A stretch of DNA of 64,000 nt from Marinobacterium lutimaris (GCF_900108065.1 NZ_FNVQ01000002.1:372001-436000), one strand, 5' to 3'. Shown: positions 18,759 through 30,483, counted from the first letter of the stretch. Notes: generated by a model not told the origin, from the sequence alone. A program made the numbers and translations.

Positions 18759-20111
18759 ATGAGCACTCAGCCCGAACACAACAACACCCTCGACCAACTC
18801 AGCAGCGCCCTGGACAGCGGCGAGCTGAAACGCATGCGCTTTATGCTCAATAAAGGCCTGCGCCCGGTCGAAGCAGCCAAGCTGCTGGAAAAGACCCCGC
18901 CGCGCGAACGCCAGATTCTCTGGAACCTGGTCAGCAAGGAGAATGAGGGCAAGGTACTTCAGCACTTGGGCGACGATGTCCAGGCCGATATCGTCAGCCG
19001 CATGGACGCCAGCGAACTGCTCGCGGCCACCGAAGGGCTGGATTCGGACGATATGGCCGACATGATGCAGCAGATGCCTGAGCGGCTGATGAGAGAGGTT
19101 CTGCGCATCATGGACAAGCAGAACCGCAAGCGTGTCGAAAAGCTGCTCTCCTATCCGGAAGATACCGCCGGCGGTCTGATGAACACCGACACGGTCACCA
19201 TCCGCCCGGATATTACGGTGGAAACGGTACTGCGCTATCTGCGCCGCCACACTGACGTACCCCAGGATACCGACAGCCTGTTCGTGGTCAGCCGCAAGGA
19301 CTCCTTCATCGGCGTGCTGCCACTGACCCGCCTGCTGACTTCCGATCCTCAGGTGATGGTGCGCGAGATCATGCGCACCGAGCAGGCCGCAATCCCCGCC
19401 ACCCTGCCCGACCAGGAGGTCGCGCGGCTGTTTGAGGATGAGGACCTGGTCTCCGCCCCGGTGGTGGACGAAAGCGGTAAACTGCTGGGCCGAATCACCA
19501 TCGATGACGTGGTCGATGTCATCCGTGAGGATGCCGATCACTCACTGATGAGCATGGCAGGGCTGGACGAAGACGAGGACACCTTCGCCCCGGTATTACG
19601 CACCACCCGCCGTCGCGCGGTATGGCTGGGTATCAACCTGATCACGGCATTCATCGCCTCTGCGGTCATCGGTCTGTTCGAAGGCACACTGGAGCAGGTG
19701 GTGGCCCTGGCGGTACTGATGCCGATCGTCGCTTCCATGGGCGGCATCGCCGGCAGCCAGACTCTTACACTGGTTATTCGCGGGCAGGCGCTGGGTCATA
19801 TCGAACGTGGTAATATCGGCTGGCTGTTCAACCGCGAACTGATTGCCGGCGCACTTAACGGCACCCTCTGGGCACTGGTCGTCGCGGCGGTCGCTGTGGT
19901 CTGGTTTGGCGACACCACGGTAGGCATAGTGATCGCGCTGGCCATAGTGATCAACCTGCTGGCCGGCGCAATGGCAGGCACTCTGCTGCCGATGGCACTT
20001 AAATCGGCCGGGATAGATCCTGCGCTGGCCGGCAGCGTGCTACTGACGACCATCACCGACGTGGTGGGTTTCTTCGCATTCCTGGGTCTGGCGACCCTGT
20101 TTTTTGGTTAG
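18759..20111 (+). CDS. mgtE: Magnesium transporter MgtE
   Basis: 450 residues in the MgtE order: a cytoplasmic helical N domain (about 10-130, with GLRPVEAAKLLEKTPPRERQILWNLV), two CBS domains (about 135-260), a plug helix and five membrane segments (about 285-450). Conserved pore residues are in MPIVASMGGIAGSQTLTLVIRG and LLTTITDVVGF. It is a Mg2+-gated Mg2+ channel. I see no magnesium riboswitch in the 74-base gap upstream. Confidence 0.94.
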   Translation: MSTQPEHNNTLDQLSSALDSGELKRMRFMLNKGLRPVEAAKLLEKTPPRERQILWNLVSKENEGKVLQHLGDDVQADIVSRMDASELLAATEGLDSDDMADMMQQMPERLMREVLRIMDKQNRKRVEKLLSYPEDTAGGLMNTDTVTIRPDITVETVLRYLRRHTDVPQDTDSLFVVSRKDSFIGVLPLTRLLTSDPQVMVREIMRTEQAAIPATLPDQEVARLFEDEDLVSAPVVDESGKLLGRITIDDVVDVIREDADHSLMSMAGLDEDEDTFAPVLRTTRRRAVWLGINLITAFIASAVIGLFEGTLEQVVALAVLMPIVASMGGIAGSQTLTLVIRGQALGHIERGNIGWLFNRELIAGALNGTLWALVVAAVAVVWFGDTTVGIVIALAIVINLLAGAMAGTLLPMALKSAGIDPALAGSVLLTTITDVVGFFAFLGLATLFFG

Positions 20112-20115
20112 GTTT

Positions 20116-20643
20116 ATGAGCAACTTTAACGATAAGCCGGATTTCGAGTCCGACGAAGAGGATTGGGGCCCAAGCCGGTCCCAGATCAAACGCGACATGG
20201 AAGCGCTGCAGGAGTTGGGCAAGCGTATCACCGAGCTGCGTCCCGACCAGCAGAAACAGGTTCCCATGGGCGAGCGTCTGGCGGAAGCCGTTACAGAGAT
20301 GAGCCGCATCAGCGCCCACGGCGCCCGCAAGCGCCACCTGCAGTTTATCGGCAAGCTGATGCGTACCGAAGATGCAGAAGCGATTGCCGAGGTGCTTGAG
20401 CGCTTCGACTCTGCATCGGCCGCCCACAACCAGCACTTTCACGCCCTGGAACAGTGGCGTGAGCGGCTGATCGACGGCGATAACGATGTATTACAGCGCT
20501 ATATCGAAGAGCATCCTGGCGCCGATATACAGCACCTGCGCCAACTGGTGCGCAACGCCAAGAAAGAGCGCGAGCAGAACAAGCCGCCCGCCCAGGCGCG
20601 TAAACTGTTCCGCTACCTGCGTGAACTCAGCGAGAAGAGCTGA
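20116..20643 (+). CDS. darP: Ribosome-associated protein DarP (YjgA, DUF615)
   Basis: 175 residues, highly charged and helical, with family segments EDWGPSRSQIKRDMEALQ, ARKRHLQFIGKLMR and ALEQWRERLIDGD. In E. coli the protein associates with late 50S assembly intermediates. I choose the ATG at 20116, just after the mgtE stop, over an in-frame TTG at 20104. It is convergent with the nit gene; the 22 bases between hold no terminator. Confidence 0.9.
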   Translation: MSNFNDKPDFESDEEDWGPSRSQIKRDMEALQELGKRITELRPDQQKQVPMGERLAEAVTEMSRISAHGARKRHLQFIGKLMRTEDAEAIAEVLERFDSASAAHNQHFHALEQWRERLIDGDNDVLQRYIEEHPGADIQHLRQLVRNAKKEREQNKPPAQARKLFRYLRELSEKS

Positions 20644-20665
20644 CCTCGGCGCTGCGTCCCCGCAC

Positions 20666-21496
20666 TCAGCAACGATCCTGCCGGTGCTGCCACACCGGCA
20701 TCTGATCACGCTGCCGGCGCAGTCCCGCCAGATCGATATCGGCCAGCACGACACCCTCGCCACGTTCCTGACAACCCAGTACCTCTCCCCAGGGAGACAC
20801 AATCATCGAATGCCCCCAGGTGAGACGCGTCGGCGTGTGCTGACCACCCTGGTCAGCTCCCAGGCAGTAACACTGGGTTTCGATCGCCCGCGCTCTCAGC
20901 AGTACCTCCCAGTGCGCCTCACCGGTCACCGCGGTAAAGGCCGAAGGCACCAGCATCACCTCGGCTCCCAAATCACGCAGGCGCTGGTAATGCAGCGGAA
21001 AGCGCAGGTCGTAACAGATACTCAGGCCCAACATCCCGACCGGTGAATCCACGACTGCCGGCTCATCACCTGGCTCGAACCTGTCGGACTCTCTATAGCG
21101 CGACTGGGCGTCGCCCACATCCACATCAAACAGATGACGTTTGTCATAGCGGGCGACAACTTCGCCACGATCATCGACCACCAGCATACGGCTGCGCACA
21201 CGACCATCTTCGATCAGGCTGCCATCGGCACGGTCGATCGCCGGCAGACTCCCCGCCACCAGCCAGATCCCCAGCCGCCTTGCCTGTTCGCCCAGCCACT
21301 GAGAGAGCAACCGGTCCCGATATTCGGATTCCGCTAAATCACGCGCCAGGCTGCTATCAAACAGGGCAAAGTTTTCCGGCAGCAGCGCCAGCCTGGCGCC
21401 ACCATCGGCGGCCTCACCAAGCAGTCTGCCCGCACTTTCGAGGTTGGCGGACAGTTCCGCCGTGGAAACCATCTGTATTACGGCCGCTCGCGTCAT
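20666..21496 (-). CDS. Nit-family carbon-nitrogen hydrolase (probable deaminated-glutathione amidase)
   Basis: 276 residues of the nitrilase superfamily with the full Glu-Lys-Cys triad: E41 (LLPENFALF), K119 (RYDKRHLFDVD) and C161 (SICYDLRFP). The YDKRHLFDVD and CYDLRFP signatures match the Nit1/NIT2-like branch that hydrolyses deaminated glutathione, a metabolite-repair role. Its start overlaps the yhdP stop by four bases, so it is the last gene of a yhdP transcription unit, an order common in gammaproteobacteria. Confidence 0.85.
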   Translation of the reverse strand: MTRAAVIQMVSTAELSANLESAGRLLGEAADGGARLALLPENFALFDSSLARDLAESEYRDRLLSQWLGEQARRLGIWLVAGSLPAIDRADGSLIEDGRVRSRMLVVDDRGEVVARYDKRHLFDVDVGDAQSRYRESDRFEPGDEPAVVDSPVGMLGLSICYDLRFPLHYQRLRDLGAEVMLVPSAFTAVTGEAHWEVLLRARAIETQCYCLGADQGGQHTPTRLTWGHSMIVSPWGEVLGCQERGEGVVLADIDLAGLRRQRDQMPVWQHRQDRC

Positions 21497-24400
21497 GGGA
21501 AAACGGACTCCTTCTGCGGTGGTGGTGCGGTATCGAGCTCGACCTTAGGGTCACCCCAGTCGCCACTGAGGTGATAACCCAAGGTAGTCACCTGCTCCAG
21601 CTTATCGCCGATCAACTTGTCGATCAGGAACACCGCACCCGCTACCTGCGGGGCGCCCAACAGCACCGCCGCAAAGGGCACGTTACTGGTGAGCGGCAGC
21701 ACTACGTCGATATCCTTGTCGACGGTCTCGTTGTTGAAATCGATACTGCCGGAGGCACGCAGGTTCGCTGACGGCCCCTCCATCAGTAGCGGCGTTACAC
21801 TGCTGGCGAGCCCCTTATCGAAGCGGTAATCCGCAGCAAGGCGGTCAAAAGCCACACCTTTCTCAACCAGATCACTGAAGTCCAGTCGCAAACGCCGCCC
21901 CAGGGTATTGAAGTTCAGAATGCCAAATACACGCAGCAGATTGGCACTGTTGCCGGATTCGATCAGGTGTCCATCCTTTAGCAACAGCTGCGCGGAGCCG
22001 TCCAGGCTGGCCGCATTGATATCCCAGGGAGTCCCCTGCCACTCCAGTTGAAGGTCAGACTCAAGCATCTGGCTATCGAGGGTTTTATCCAGCCCCCAGA
22101 GCTCCAACTGGCGGCCTATATCCTGACCTTCCAGCTTCAACGTCATACCAGTGTGATCGCGCTCGCCATGATGCCAGCTGATCTCACCACGCACCTTCAG
22201 CTGATCCAGATCGCCGCGGATATCCTGCAGCTCAATCTCGCTACCCCTGGGCCTGAGTTTCAGATTCCAGCGCCCCAGCGGCATATCCTTGTAGACCAGA
22301 TCAAGCACCGACAGATCGACCTCGGGCAAATCGCCAAGCGGAAGCACCTCCTGCTGCTTCACCGATGCGGAGAGGCCAGCCTCTTCACCTTGCTCAGGAT
22401 TGAGATAGGGATCGGGCGGCGATATCAGCAGATGCTCCAGCGCCACCTCTACCGGCTGATCGTCATCCGGCAGGATAATCTGCCCCTGAGCCTCGGGGCC
22501 AGAGAGCTGCAACAGCCACCCCACGTCCGCCGGCGTCAGCTGGGCACGAACATCTTTGACCGCGAAACCACCGATATCAAAGCGCCCGATATCGAGGACC
22601 ACCCGGCGCAGTGGGTTCTCTGCGCTGCCTGCACCTTCACTGGCAGCGGTCTTATCCCCAACACTGCCCCTGGCAGCCATTGTGCCGGTGGACTCAAGAC
22701 GATCGAGCAGCTCGTTGATATCGCCAAGCTCCAGCTGCTGGAGTGCGCCATCAACAAAAATGCCGTTGTCCGAGGGCAGTACGGGCTGACCTTCACCGAG
22801 TTTCAGGCTACCGCGCAGGGGGCCACCGGAAAGATCAAACGCCCCGCCAATCAAGCCGCCATAATCAAAATCCAGCTCGGAGCTTGCCAGCGGTATGCGT
22901 ACCCTAAGATTACGTTCGGTTTCGGCCTTAAGGCCAAACGGCGCCGGCAGATCCACCGCCACGCCTGCCAGGGAGGATGTGAGCTCGAAGCGATTCACAC
23001 ACTTGGGCTGACCGTTACAAAGCAGCAGCAGGGCCTTGTAGTCCAACTCGCCCGAAACAAGCCGAAGTACGTCGACGCCGCTCCACTCCTGGACCTCAGG
23101 CATCTGTGCCGAGCCGTCTATCTGCACCGTGGTTATGCCATTCAGCGTCTCTATACGGCCGGTCACATCACGGTCAAACGCCCGCGCACGGAGATTGTCA
23201 CTGTTTAAGCCCTTATCCATGGAAAAGCTGATATCGCCACTGAGCTGACTCAGTTCCAGACGCAGAGCCTCAGACCCCAGCCCACCGTTGCTGAGACTGG
23301 ACTGCACCCAGACACCCGGCTCAGGTACCGGCTCGCCCTCGTGATGCACCACCGGCACAGAGAGGCGCAAGGCTGTCGTTAAGTCACCCTCAAGATGCCA
23401 GTCTTCCATCCCCCTGCCGACGCGTTCCTGCAGCGGCTCCAGCGCCAGCAGCGTGTTCACGTCGCTGGCCGGGCCTGCAAGCTGAAATGCCAGTTGCAGT
23501 CGATCATCATGCAGCGGCTTGTAGGCCCAGCCAGATTCCACCTGGGTATTCATCACCTTGCCGCTGCGCACATCCGCACGCAGATCACCATTGTGAATAA
23601 ACAGGAACAGCTCGGCATCACTGACCTCGGGCCAGTTCGGATCGTAATCCATGCGTGCATCATCAATATCGAAAAACAGCTGCACCGTGGGCAGCCTGCG
23701 CGGCTCAAGCCTGCGCGTTCCGCCATGCAGCACCAGGCCTGCCTGACGCACATGCCCCTGCTTGATCGCGCGACCCAGCCAGTCATACAGCCCCTGCCCA
23801 ACCTCGTGGGCCGGCGTGAAGCGCTGCGCCTGGCTGCCATCACTGTCACGCATACCGATCATCAGCGTCAGTTCGGTCTGCTCTTCACGGCTGTAGGGAA
23901 TATCGATGCTAAAGCGGCCTTCCGCGCTGACCTTGTCATCATTAAGGTGAAGCAGCTCGCTGGATATGAGCGCCCCATCGTTACGCAGTTGCCAGCTGAT
24001 AACGCCCTGAGCAGCGCTGAAATGCCAGCCCTGCTGGTAAAGTTTGGGAAAGTGAAGCGCGAAATCATCGCTGCGCAGACTGAGTCGCCCGCCCTCGATA
24101 TCGGCCTCAAGCAGACCTGAAGCCCCCTCAATGGCAGGTGCACCATAATAGCCGTGCATACCGACACCCTGGGCGTCAGCCCTGGCTGCAAACGCCTTTA
24201 GCGGCGCCCCCGGCTCCCAGACGAGCTCGATATTGGACAAGCTGCCCGTGGGCGACAGCTCGGTCAGCGCCTGCACTGCCTGCTGCGGCAACAGCGCCTG
24301 CTGCGCAAGCCAAGCGTTCAGAGGCGCGAGCTCCAGCTTGGGTATAAGCACACGACCAGGCCGGAAATGCTTGCCTTGCAGATGGCCTTCCACTGCCAGT

Positions 24401-25407
24401 TGCGACAGATCGAACGGGGTCTCGGCGGAGTTAAGGTGGATGTTATTCAGCTGCAGCTGAAAACCTCCGGCATCATCCGCCAGCGGCATCAGTGCAAAGT
24501 CCAGGGTGCTATTACTGAGTTGGAACTCGCGCCCTTCCTCACCATAGGCCAGATCGCCCACCGCGAGTCGTCCCTGCAGTTCGGCCAGACGCCCAAGACT
24601 CCAGTGCCCCCAAAACTCGGTACCGGCGCGCAGCCTGCTCAGAGGCAGGTCGAAATCGGTCAGCGTCAGCAGTTCCGGCCCCAGAGAATCCAACTTCAGG
24701 TAGAAGGGATAGTCCCCCAGCAGCGGATCGGTCGGCGTGCCCTGGAACTGGACCGCGAACTCAAGCCGGGTATCCTCTCCCAGAGCCGCGATGCGCAGCG
24801 AACCGCTGAGCTGATGCTCGTCGTTCACATTCTCCAGTAGCCCATCGATCCCCGTCAGTCGACGCGGCTCACCCTGCTCAGGCTGCAGCAACAGATCGGC
24901 GCCACGAATACCAACCTGGGGCTGGCTCAGCAACAGATTCAGCAGACGGCTCCAGCCCTCCTCGGTCATTCCGCTGCTATTTCCGGCACCGCTGCTATCA
25001 CCCGCACCGGGCCTGTGCAGCCACTGGCCATCGTGCTGACGCCAGAAGCCGTGGGGGGCCACCAGATCCAGCTGTTTAAATACCGGCTGCCAGCCCAGCA
25101 GAGAGCGCCAGGGATCGAGTTTCACATCGATTCGTGATATTTCAAGACGCGCTTCAGGCCCCGAGGCACCGGCACTGCTGACCCTGAGCTGATGCACCGT
25201 TGCACTGGGAAAATAACCATCCCAACGGGCATCAAGCGAGGCGATATTCAGATCAACGCCAAGGCGACTACCAAGATATTCCGCGATCTCTTCGCGGTAG
25301 CTGCCCAGCTGCGGCAGCGCCAGGCGCAGCCCGATCAACAGCAGCCCCAACAGCATTGCCGCCATGAGGCTCCACCAGAGCAGGTGCTTGACCGAGGCTT
25401 TGATCAT
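21493..25407 (-). CDS. yhdP: YhdP-family AsmA-like envelope lipid transport protein
   Basis: 1304 residues. An N-terminal membrane helix (about 9-30) anchors a very long periplasmic part rich in beta structure, with DUF3971 and an AsmA_2-like C-terminal region (SANLRASGSIDFNNETVDKDIDVVLPLTSN). YhdP, TamB and YdbH are bridge-like proteins that move phospholipids to the outer membrane. Upstream lies rng and downstream the nit gene, as in E. coli and Pseudomonas. Length is normal for the family. Confidence 0.9.
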   Translation of the reverse strand: MIKASVKHLLWWSLMAAMLLGLLLIGLRLALPQLGSYREEIAEYLGSRLGVDLNIASLDARWDGYFPSATVHQLRVSSAGASGPEARLEISRIDVKLDPWRSLLGWQPVFKQLDLVAPHGFWRQHDGQWLHRPGAGDSSGAGNSSGMTEEGWSRLLNLLLSQPQVGIRGADLLLQPEQGEPRRLTGIDGLLENVNDEHQLSGSLRIAALGEDTRLEFAVQFQGTPTDPLLGDYPFYLKLDSLGPELLTLTDFDLPLSRLRAGTEFWGHWSLGRLAELQGRLAVGDLAYGEEGREFQLSNSTLDFALMPLADDAGGFQLQLNNIHLNSAETPFDLSQLAVEGHLQGKHFRPGRVLIPKLELAPLNAWLAQQALLPQQAVQALTELSPTGSLSNIELVWEPGAPLKAFAARADAQGVGMHGYYGAPAIEGASGLLEADIEGGRLSLRSDDFALHFPKLYQQGWHFSAAQGVISWQLRNDGALISSELLHLNDDKVSAEGRFSIDIPYSREEQTELTLMIGMRDSDGSQAQRFTPAHEVGQGLYDWLGRAIKQGHVRQAGLVLHGGTRRLEPRRLPTVQLFFDIDDARMDYDPNWPEVSDAELFLFIHNGDLRADVRSGKVMNTQVESGWAYKPLHDDRLQLAFQLAGPASDVNTLLALEPLQERVGRGMEDWHLEGDLTTALRLSVPVVHHEGEPVPEPGVWVQSSLSNGGLGSEALRLELSQLSGDISFSMDKGLNSDNLRARAFDRDVTGRIETLNGITTVQIDGSAQMPEVQEWSGVDVLRLVSGELDYKALLLLCNGQPKCVNRFELTSSLAGVAVDLPAPFGLKAETERNLRVRIPLASSELDFDYGGLIGGAFDLSGGPLRGSLKLGEGQPVLPSDNGIFVDGALQQLELGDINELLDRLESTGTMAARGSVGDKTAASEGAGSAENPLRRVVLDIGRFDIGGFAVKDVRAQLTPADVGWLLQLSGPEAQGQIILPDDDQPVEVALEHLLISPPDPYLNPEQGEEAGLSASVKQQEVLPLGDLPEVDLSVLDLVYKDMPLGRWNLKLRPRGSEIELQDIRGDLDQLKVRGEISWHHGERDHTGMTLKLEGQDIGRQLELWGLDKTLDSQMLESDLQLEWQGTPWDINAASLDGSAQLLLKDGHLIESGNSANLLRVFGILNFNTLGRRLRLDFSDLVEKGVAFDRLAADYRFDKGLASSVTPLLMEGPSANLRASGSIDFNNETVDKDIDVVLPLTSNVPFAAVLLGAPQVAGAVFLIDKLIGDKLEQVTTLGYHLSGDWGDPKVELDTAPPPQKESVFP

Positions 25408-25422
25408 GAAAAGCGCGCGTCC

Positions 25423-26901
25423 CTAGCGCAGAACAACGTCGAAATGTTCCGGGTTATAAAGAGGTTCAACCTGGAAACGGATCGTCTTGCCAATAAACAC
25501 TTCAAGTTCGGCCACGTGATCCGAGGCATCATCAAGCAGGTAATCCACAACCCGCTGCGCCGCCAATACCAGGTAGGAATCGGTGTCATAGGCGCGATGC
25601 TGCCGCAGAATCTCACGGAATATTTCATAACAGACGGTTTCCGCCGTACGGATGGAACCGCGCCCCTCGCACTGCTGACATGGCTCGCAGAGCACCTGCT
25701 CCAGGCTCTCCCTGGTGCGCTTGCGGGTCATCTCGACCAGGCCCAGCTCAGAGACACCGGTCACCTTGCACTTGGCGTAGTCCTTTTCTAGAACCCGCTC
25801 CAGGGTACGCAGCACCTGGCGCTGGTGGTCCACATCTTCCATGTCGATAAAATCGATAATGATGATGCCGCCCAGGTTACGCAGGCGCAGCTGACGACCG
25901 ATAGCGGTGGCCGCCTCCAGGTTAGTCTTGAAGATGGTTTCTTCCAGATTGCGGTGCCCGACAAAACCACCGGTATTCACATCGACGGTAGTCATCGCTT
26001 CGGTCTGATCGAAAATCAGGTAGCCGCCGGATTTAAGCTCCACCTTGCGACCCAGCGCTTTCTGCACCTCCTCTTCCACATTGAAGAGGTCGAAGATCGG
26101 CCGCTCGCCCGGGTAGTACTCCAGCTTGTCTTCGATCTCAGGCACCAGAGAGCGGGAGAAATCGATCGCCTTCTGGAAGGTCTCGCGGGAATCGATACGT
26201 ATACGCTCGACACCGGCATGAGCCATATCGCGCAGGGCGCGCATATTCAGCGGCAGGTCCTCGTAAACCGTGGCCGGCGCCTGAACTTTCTCTATGCGCT
26301 GCTGGATATTGGCCCAGAGACGGCGCAAAAACTGGATATCGGAGGAGAGCTCCGCGCTGCTGATTCGCTCAGCCACGGTACGCAGGATAAAACCGCAGCT
26401 TTTCTCCCCTTCGTCCTCGTCTTCGGTGAGCTGCTGAATCAAGCCGCGCAGGCGTTCACGCTCTTCGGCATCCTCGATGCGCTGGGATACGCCGATATGC
26501 GAACTGCCCGGCATCAACACCAGATAGCGGGAGGGAATCGACAGGTGCGTGGTCAGGCGGGCACCCTTGGTACCGATCGGGTCCTTGGTCACCTGTACCA
26601 GCAGCGACTGGCCTTCACGCAGAACCTGTGCTATCGACAGATTACTGCGAGCCTCGCCCGGCGCCATCTGACTCTGGTCGACCACCTCGTCCACATGAAT
26701 AAATGCGGCTCTCTCAAGGCCTATATCGACAAAGGCCGCCTGCATGCCGGGCAGCACCCGAACCACCTTACCCTTGTAGATATTACCGACGATGCCGCGG
26801 CGCTTGACGCGCTCGACGTAGATCTCCTGCGGCATGCCGTTTTCGATTACGGCTACCCGTGTTTCCATCGGTGTAAAGTTGATCAGAATCTCTTCACCCA
26901 T
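25423..26901 (-). CDS. rng: Ribonuclease G
   Basis: 492 residues. An N-terminal S1 RNA-binding domain (about 38-125) is followed by the RNase E/G catalytic core, with metal-binding aspartates in TVDVNTGGFVGHRN and IIIDFIDMED. The zinc-link Cys motif is CEPCQQCEGRG. The protein lacks the long disordered tail of RNase E, which identifies it as RNase G, active in 16S 5' end maturation and mRNA decay. It lies between maf and yhdP, downstream of mreBCD, as in E. coli. Confidence 0.95.
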   Translation of the reverse strand: MGEEILINFTPMETRVAVIENGMPQEIYVERVKRRGIVGNIYKGKVVRVLPGMQAAFVDIGLERAAFIHVDEVVDQSQMAPGEARSNLSIAQVLREGQSLLVQVTKDPIGTKGARLTTHLSIPSRYLVLMPGSSHIGVSQRIEDAEERERLRGLIQQLTEDEDEGEKSCGFILRTVAERISSAELSSDIQFLRRLWANIQQRIEKVQAPATVYEDLPLNMRALRDMAHAGVERIRIDSRETFQKAIDFSRSLVPEIEDKLEYYPGERPIFDLFNVEEEVQKALGRKVELKSGGYLIFDQTEAMTTVDVNTGGFVGHRNLEETIFKTNLEAATAIGRQLRLRNLGGIIIIDFIDMEDVDHQRQVLRTLERVLEKDYAKCKVTGVSELGLVEMTRKRTRESLEQVLCEPCQQCEGRGSIRTAETVCYEIFREILRQHRAYDTDSYLVLAAQRVVDYLLDDASDHVAELEVFIGKTIRFQVEPLYNPEHFDVVLR

Positions 26902-26935
26902 GCCGTTCCCTTAGCCGTCAGGCACTCGCGTCCGG

Positions 26936-27511
26936 CTATTGCCAGATCTTTATATTGAATTCTTTTAGTATGGCCGCTGTTTGTGCCAATGGCAGCCCCA
27001 CCACGGCGGAGTAGCTGCCATTTATCGACTCGACAAACACCGCACCGAGTCCCTGAATACCGTAGCTGCCGGCCTTGTCGGCGGGCTCTCCGCTGGCCCA
27101 GTAGGCGCGAGCCTGAGATTCGCTGATCGGCGCGAAGCTCACATCAGTTATGACGACCTCGACCCGGCTATGTTCCCGGTCGGTAACCGCCACGCCCGTC
27201 ATCACCTGGTGACTGCGCCCGGACAGACGTAGCAGCGTGCGCACCGCATCCTCTTCATCGAGCGGTTTGCCGAGAATCTCGCCGTCCAGAATCACTGCCG
27301 TATCCGAGCCCAGGGCAGGCAACGTCTCACCACCGGCCAGGTAGCCGGCCTGGGCTTTTTCCAGTGCCAGGCGCGCCACATAATCCCGTGGCGACTCGCC
27401 ACTGCGGGGCGTTTCATCCAGGTCCACCGGCTTGATTTCCAGGCCGATGCCGATCTGGGCAAGCAGTTCTCTACGACGGGGAGAGGCGGAAGCCAGTATC
27501 AGCTGGGCCAT
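26936..27511 (-). CDS. maf: Maf-type nucleoside triphosphate pyrophosphatase (YhdE-like)
   Basis: 191 residues with the Maf start [18 protein letters not shown] and the catalytic-loop aspartate in [13 protein letters not shown]. By position next to mreD and rng it corresponds to E. coli YhdE, a dTTP/UTP pyrophosphatase thought to remove modified nucleotides. Specificity within the Maf family cannot be proved from sequence alone. Confidence 0.92.
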   Translation of the reverse strand: MAQLILASASPRRRELLAQIGIGLEIKPVDLDETPRSGESPRDYVARLALEKAQAGYLAGGETLPALGSDTAVILDGEILGKPLDEEDAVRTLLRLSGRSHQVMTGVAVTDREHSRVEVVITDVSFAPISESQARAYWASGEPADKAGSYGIQGLGAVFVESINGSYSAVVGLPLAQTAAILKEFNIKIWQ

Positions 27512-27524
27512 GATGATCCTTGGG

Positions 27525-28019
27525 TCAGGCTATACGGAAAACTCGGCGCACACTGCGTAGCAAAAGGAAAAGCCAGGGCCAGACCAGCGCGCTGATCGCA
27601 GCGGGCAGCAGAAACAACAGGGAATCGCTGGTAGTACCGGTAATACCCTGCATCCAGTGGAAGAGTAACTGATTGATACCGATAAGGACCAGAATAAGGG
27701 AGGACTGCTGCCAGAGCGGGAACATCCGCATCCGTTTGTAGAGAATGAGCACCAGGAAGGCGATGATGGTCATCGACAACGCATTAAGACCGAGCACCGA
27801 GCCGCGCACCAGGTCCATCACCAGACCCAACAGGAAGGCACTGCCCACGCCGATGCGGTGTGGCAGCGCCATGACCCAGTAAATAAGCACCAGCACCACC
27901 CAGGCCGGGCGCGCCCAGATCAGCATATCGGGCATCGGAATCTGGCTCAGTACCAGACCGATAATAAAGGTGCCGAAAATGATCAGCCCGCCGCCGGCGC
28001 GCTCCTCACTCACTGGCAA
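27525..28019 (-). CDS. mreD: Rod shape-determining protein MreD
   Basis: 164 residues with about five membrane helices and little soluble sequence, as in all MreD proteins. It is part of the elongasome (MreBCD, RodA, PBP2). Its first codons overlap mreC by 14 bases. Identification rests on hydropathy and position after mreC plus the [23 protein letters not shown] motif region. Confidence 0.9.
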   Translation of the reverse strand: MPVSEERAGGGLIIFGTFIIGLVLSQIPMPDMLIWARPAWVVLVLIYWVMALPHRIGVGSAFLLGLVMDLVRGSVLGLNALSMTIIAFLVLILYKRMRMFPLWQQSSLILVLIGINQLLFHWMQGITGTTSDSLLFLLPAAISALVWPWLFLLLRSVRRVFRIA

Positions 28020-28896
28020 CCTCCGCCGGGATCTCCTTCAACCGGGGTTTATCACCCACCAGCAACAGATGACGGCTTTTGTCGAGCCGCGCCGAGGGCT
28101 GCGCCCGGACCTGAACAAACTGCTGACCGGGATCGCGTACAACTTCACTCACGGTGCCGACCGGGTACCCCCGCGGGAAACGGCCGCCAAGTCCAGAGGT
28201 CACCAGCAGATCACCCTCGCGCACATCCGCGGTATCGGGAACGTGCTCAAGCTCAAGTTCGCCCAGCACGCCCTTACCCAGTGCAATGGCACGAAAACCG
28301 TTGCGATTAACCTCTACAGGGATAGCAGCACGGGCATCAGTGATCAGCATGACACGGGCGGTATAGTGAGATAGCGACACCACCTGCCCCATCACGCCAC
28401 CGGCATCGAGTACCGGCTGACCGTCGTAGACGTTATCCTCGGAACCGTGGTTGATGATTACCTCATGCTGGAAAGGATCGGGATTAACACCGATCAGCTC
28501 CACCAGGCGCACAGGTTCATCGACACGCTGGCCGGCATCGAGCAGCTCACGCAGACGGATGTTTTCGGCCATTAACGAGGCGTTCTGCTGCACCTTGCGT
28601 TCCAGCTGCAGCGCTTCGGTACGCAGACGTTCGTTATCGCTAAGCAGCGTAGTACGGGATACGAGAACCCCCGACAGGTTGTCGGCGGCACGGGACGGCA
28701 GATCCACCAGCCACTGCAGCGGCGTCACCACCAGAGACATCCAGGCACGGCCTTCACGCATCTTCGACCAGTTAAGGTCGGAGATGATCAGCAGTACCGC
28801 GAACAGTATCAGAACGACAAAGAGGGCACGCGGTGCCCCCCCTCTAAAAATAGTCTTGATAACAGACCTCCGGTTTTGACTCGAAACCGCCGACAC
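28006..28896 (-). CDS. mreC: Rod shape-determining protein MreC
   Basis: 296 residues: a membrane helix (about 25-45), a periplasmic coiled coil (about 75-115) and the beta-barrel MreC domain (VELIGVNPDPFQHEVIINHGSEDNV; GLGGRFPRGYPVGTV). MreC links MreB to the PBP2/RodA synthase outside the membrane. It is followed by mreD and preceded by mreB with a 38-base gap. Confidence 0.94.
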   Translation of the reverse strand: MSAVSSQNRRSVIKTIFRGGAPRALFVVLILFAVLLIISDLNWSKMREGRAWMSLVVTPLQWLVDLPSRAADNLSGVLVSRTTLLSDNERLRTEALQLERKVQQNASLMAENIRLRELLDAGQRVDEPVRLVELIGVNPDPFQHEVIINHGSEDNVYDGQPVLDAGGVMGQVVSLSHYTARVMLITDARAAIPVEVNRNGFRAIALGKGVLGELELEHVPDTADVREGDLLVTSGLGGRFPRGYPVGTVSEVVRDPGQQFVQVRAQPSARLDKSRHLLLVGDKPRLKEIPAEVASE

Positions 28897-28934
28897 TCAC
28901 GCCGACGGCCAGTCGAAAACAGGTCACATCGTTA

Positions 28935-30110
<1,176 letters not shown>

Positions 30111-30163
30111 TTACTGCGCTTCTAATCCCTATCCCGAACGTTTAGACAGCGAGAAGCGGACTT

Positions 30164-30451
30164 ATGTCTCTGGACCGATCCGACGTGGAACGTATCGCCC
30201 ATCTGGCACGCCTCCAGATCGATGAAAGCGATATCCCCGCCTACACCGAAAACCTCTCTAATATCCTTAACCTGATCGACCAGATGCAGCAGACGGACAC
30301 CAGCGGCGTCGCCCCTCTGGCCAACCCGCTGGACGCGGTACAGCGCCTACGAGCCGACACCGTGACCGAAACCAACCAGCGCGAAGCCCTGCAAAAGGCA
30401 GCCCCTGCGGTCGAAGACGGCCTGTTCCTGGTCCCCAAGGTGATCGAGTAA
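30164..30451 (+). CDS. gatC: Aspartyl/glutamyl-tRNA amidotransferase subunit C
   Basis: 95 residues with the GatC pattern [15 protein letters not shown] and [14 protein letters not shown]. It is the small scaffold of the GatCAB complex that converts Glu-tRNA-Gln and/or Asp-tRNA-Asn to the amidated forms. It is the first gene of gatCAB and divergent from mreB, and GatA follows after 32 bases. Confidence 0.94.
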   Translation: MSLDRSDVERIAHLARLQIDESDIPAYTENLSNILNLIDQMQQTDTSGVAPLANPLDAVQRLRADTVTETNQREALQKAAPAVEDGLFLVPKVIE

Positions 30452-30483
30452 TCCGGCTTCAGATTTAAAGGAATAGAAAAACC

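Noticed and set aside
20679-20700. TGCCGGTG/CACCGGCA hairpin at the end of the nit gene
   Set aside because: It lies inside coding sequence and lacks a U-run in either direction.
22048-23208. Long plus-strand open frame (386 codons) antisense to yhdP
   Set aside because: It is a mirror of the yhdP codon pattern in a high-GC genome and shows no domain or start signal.
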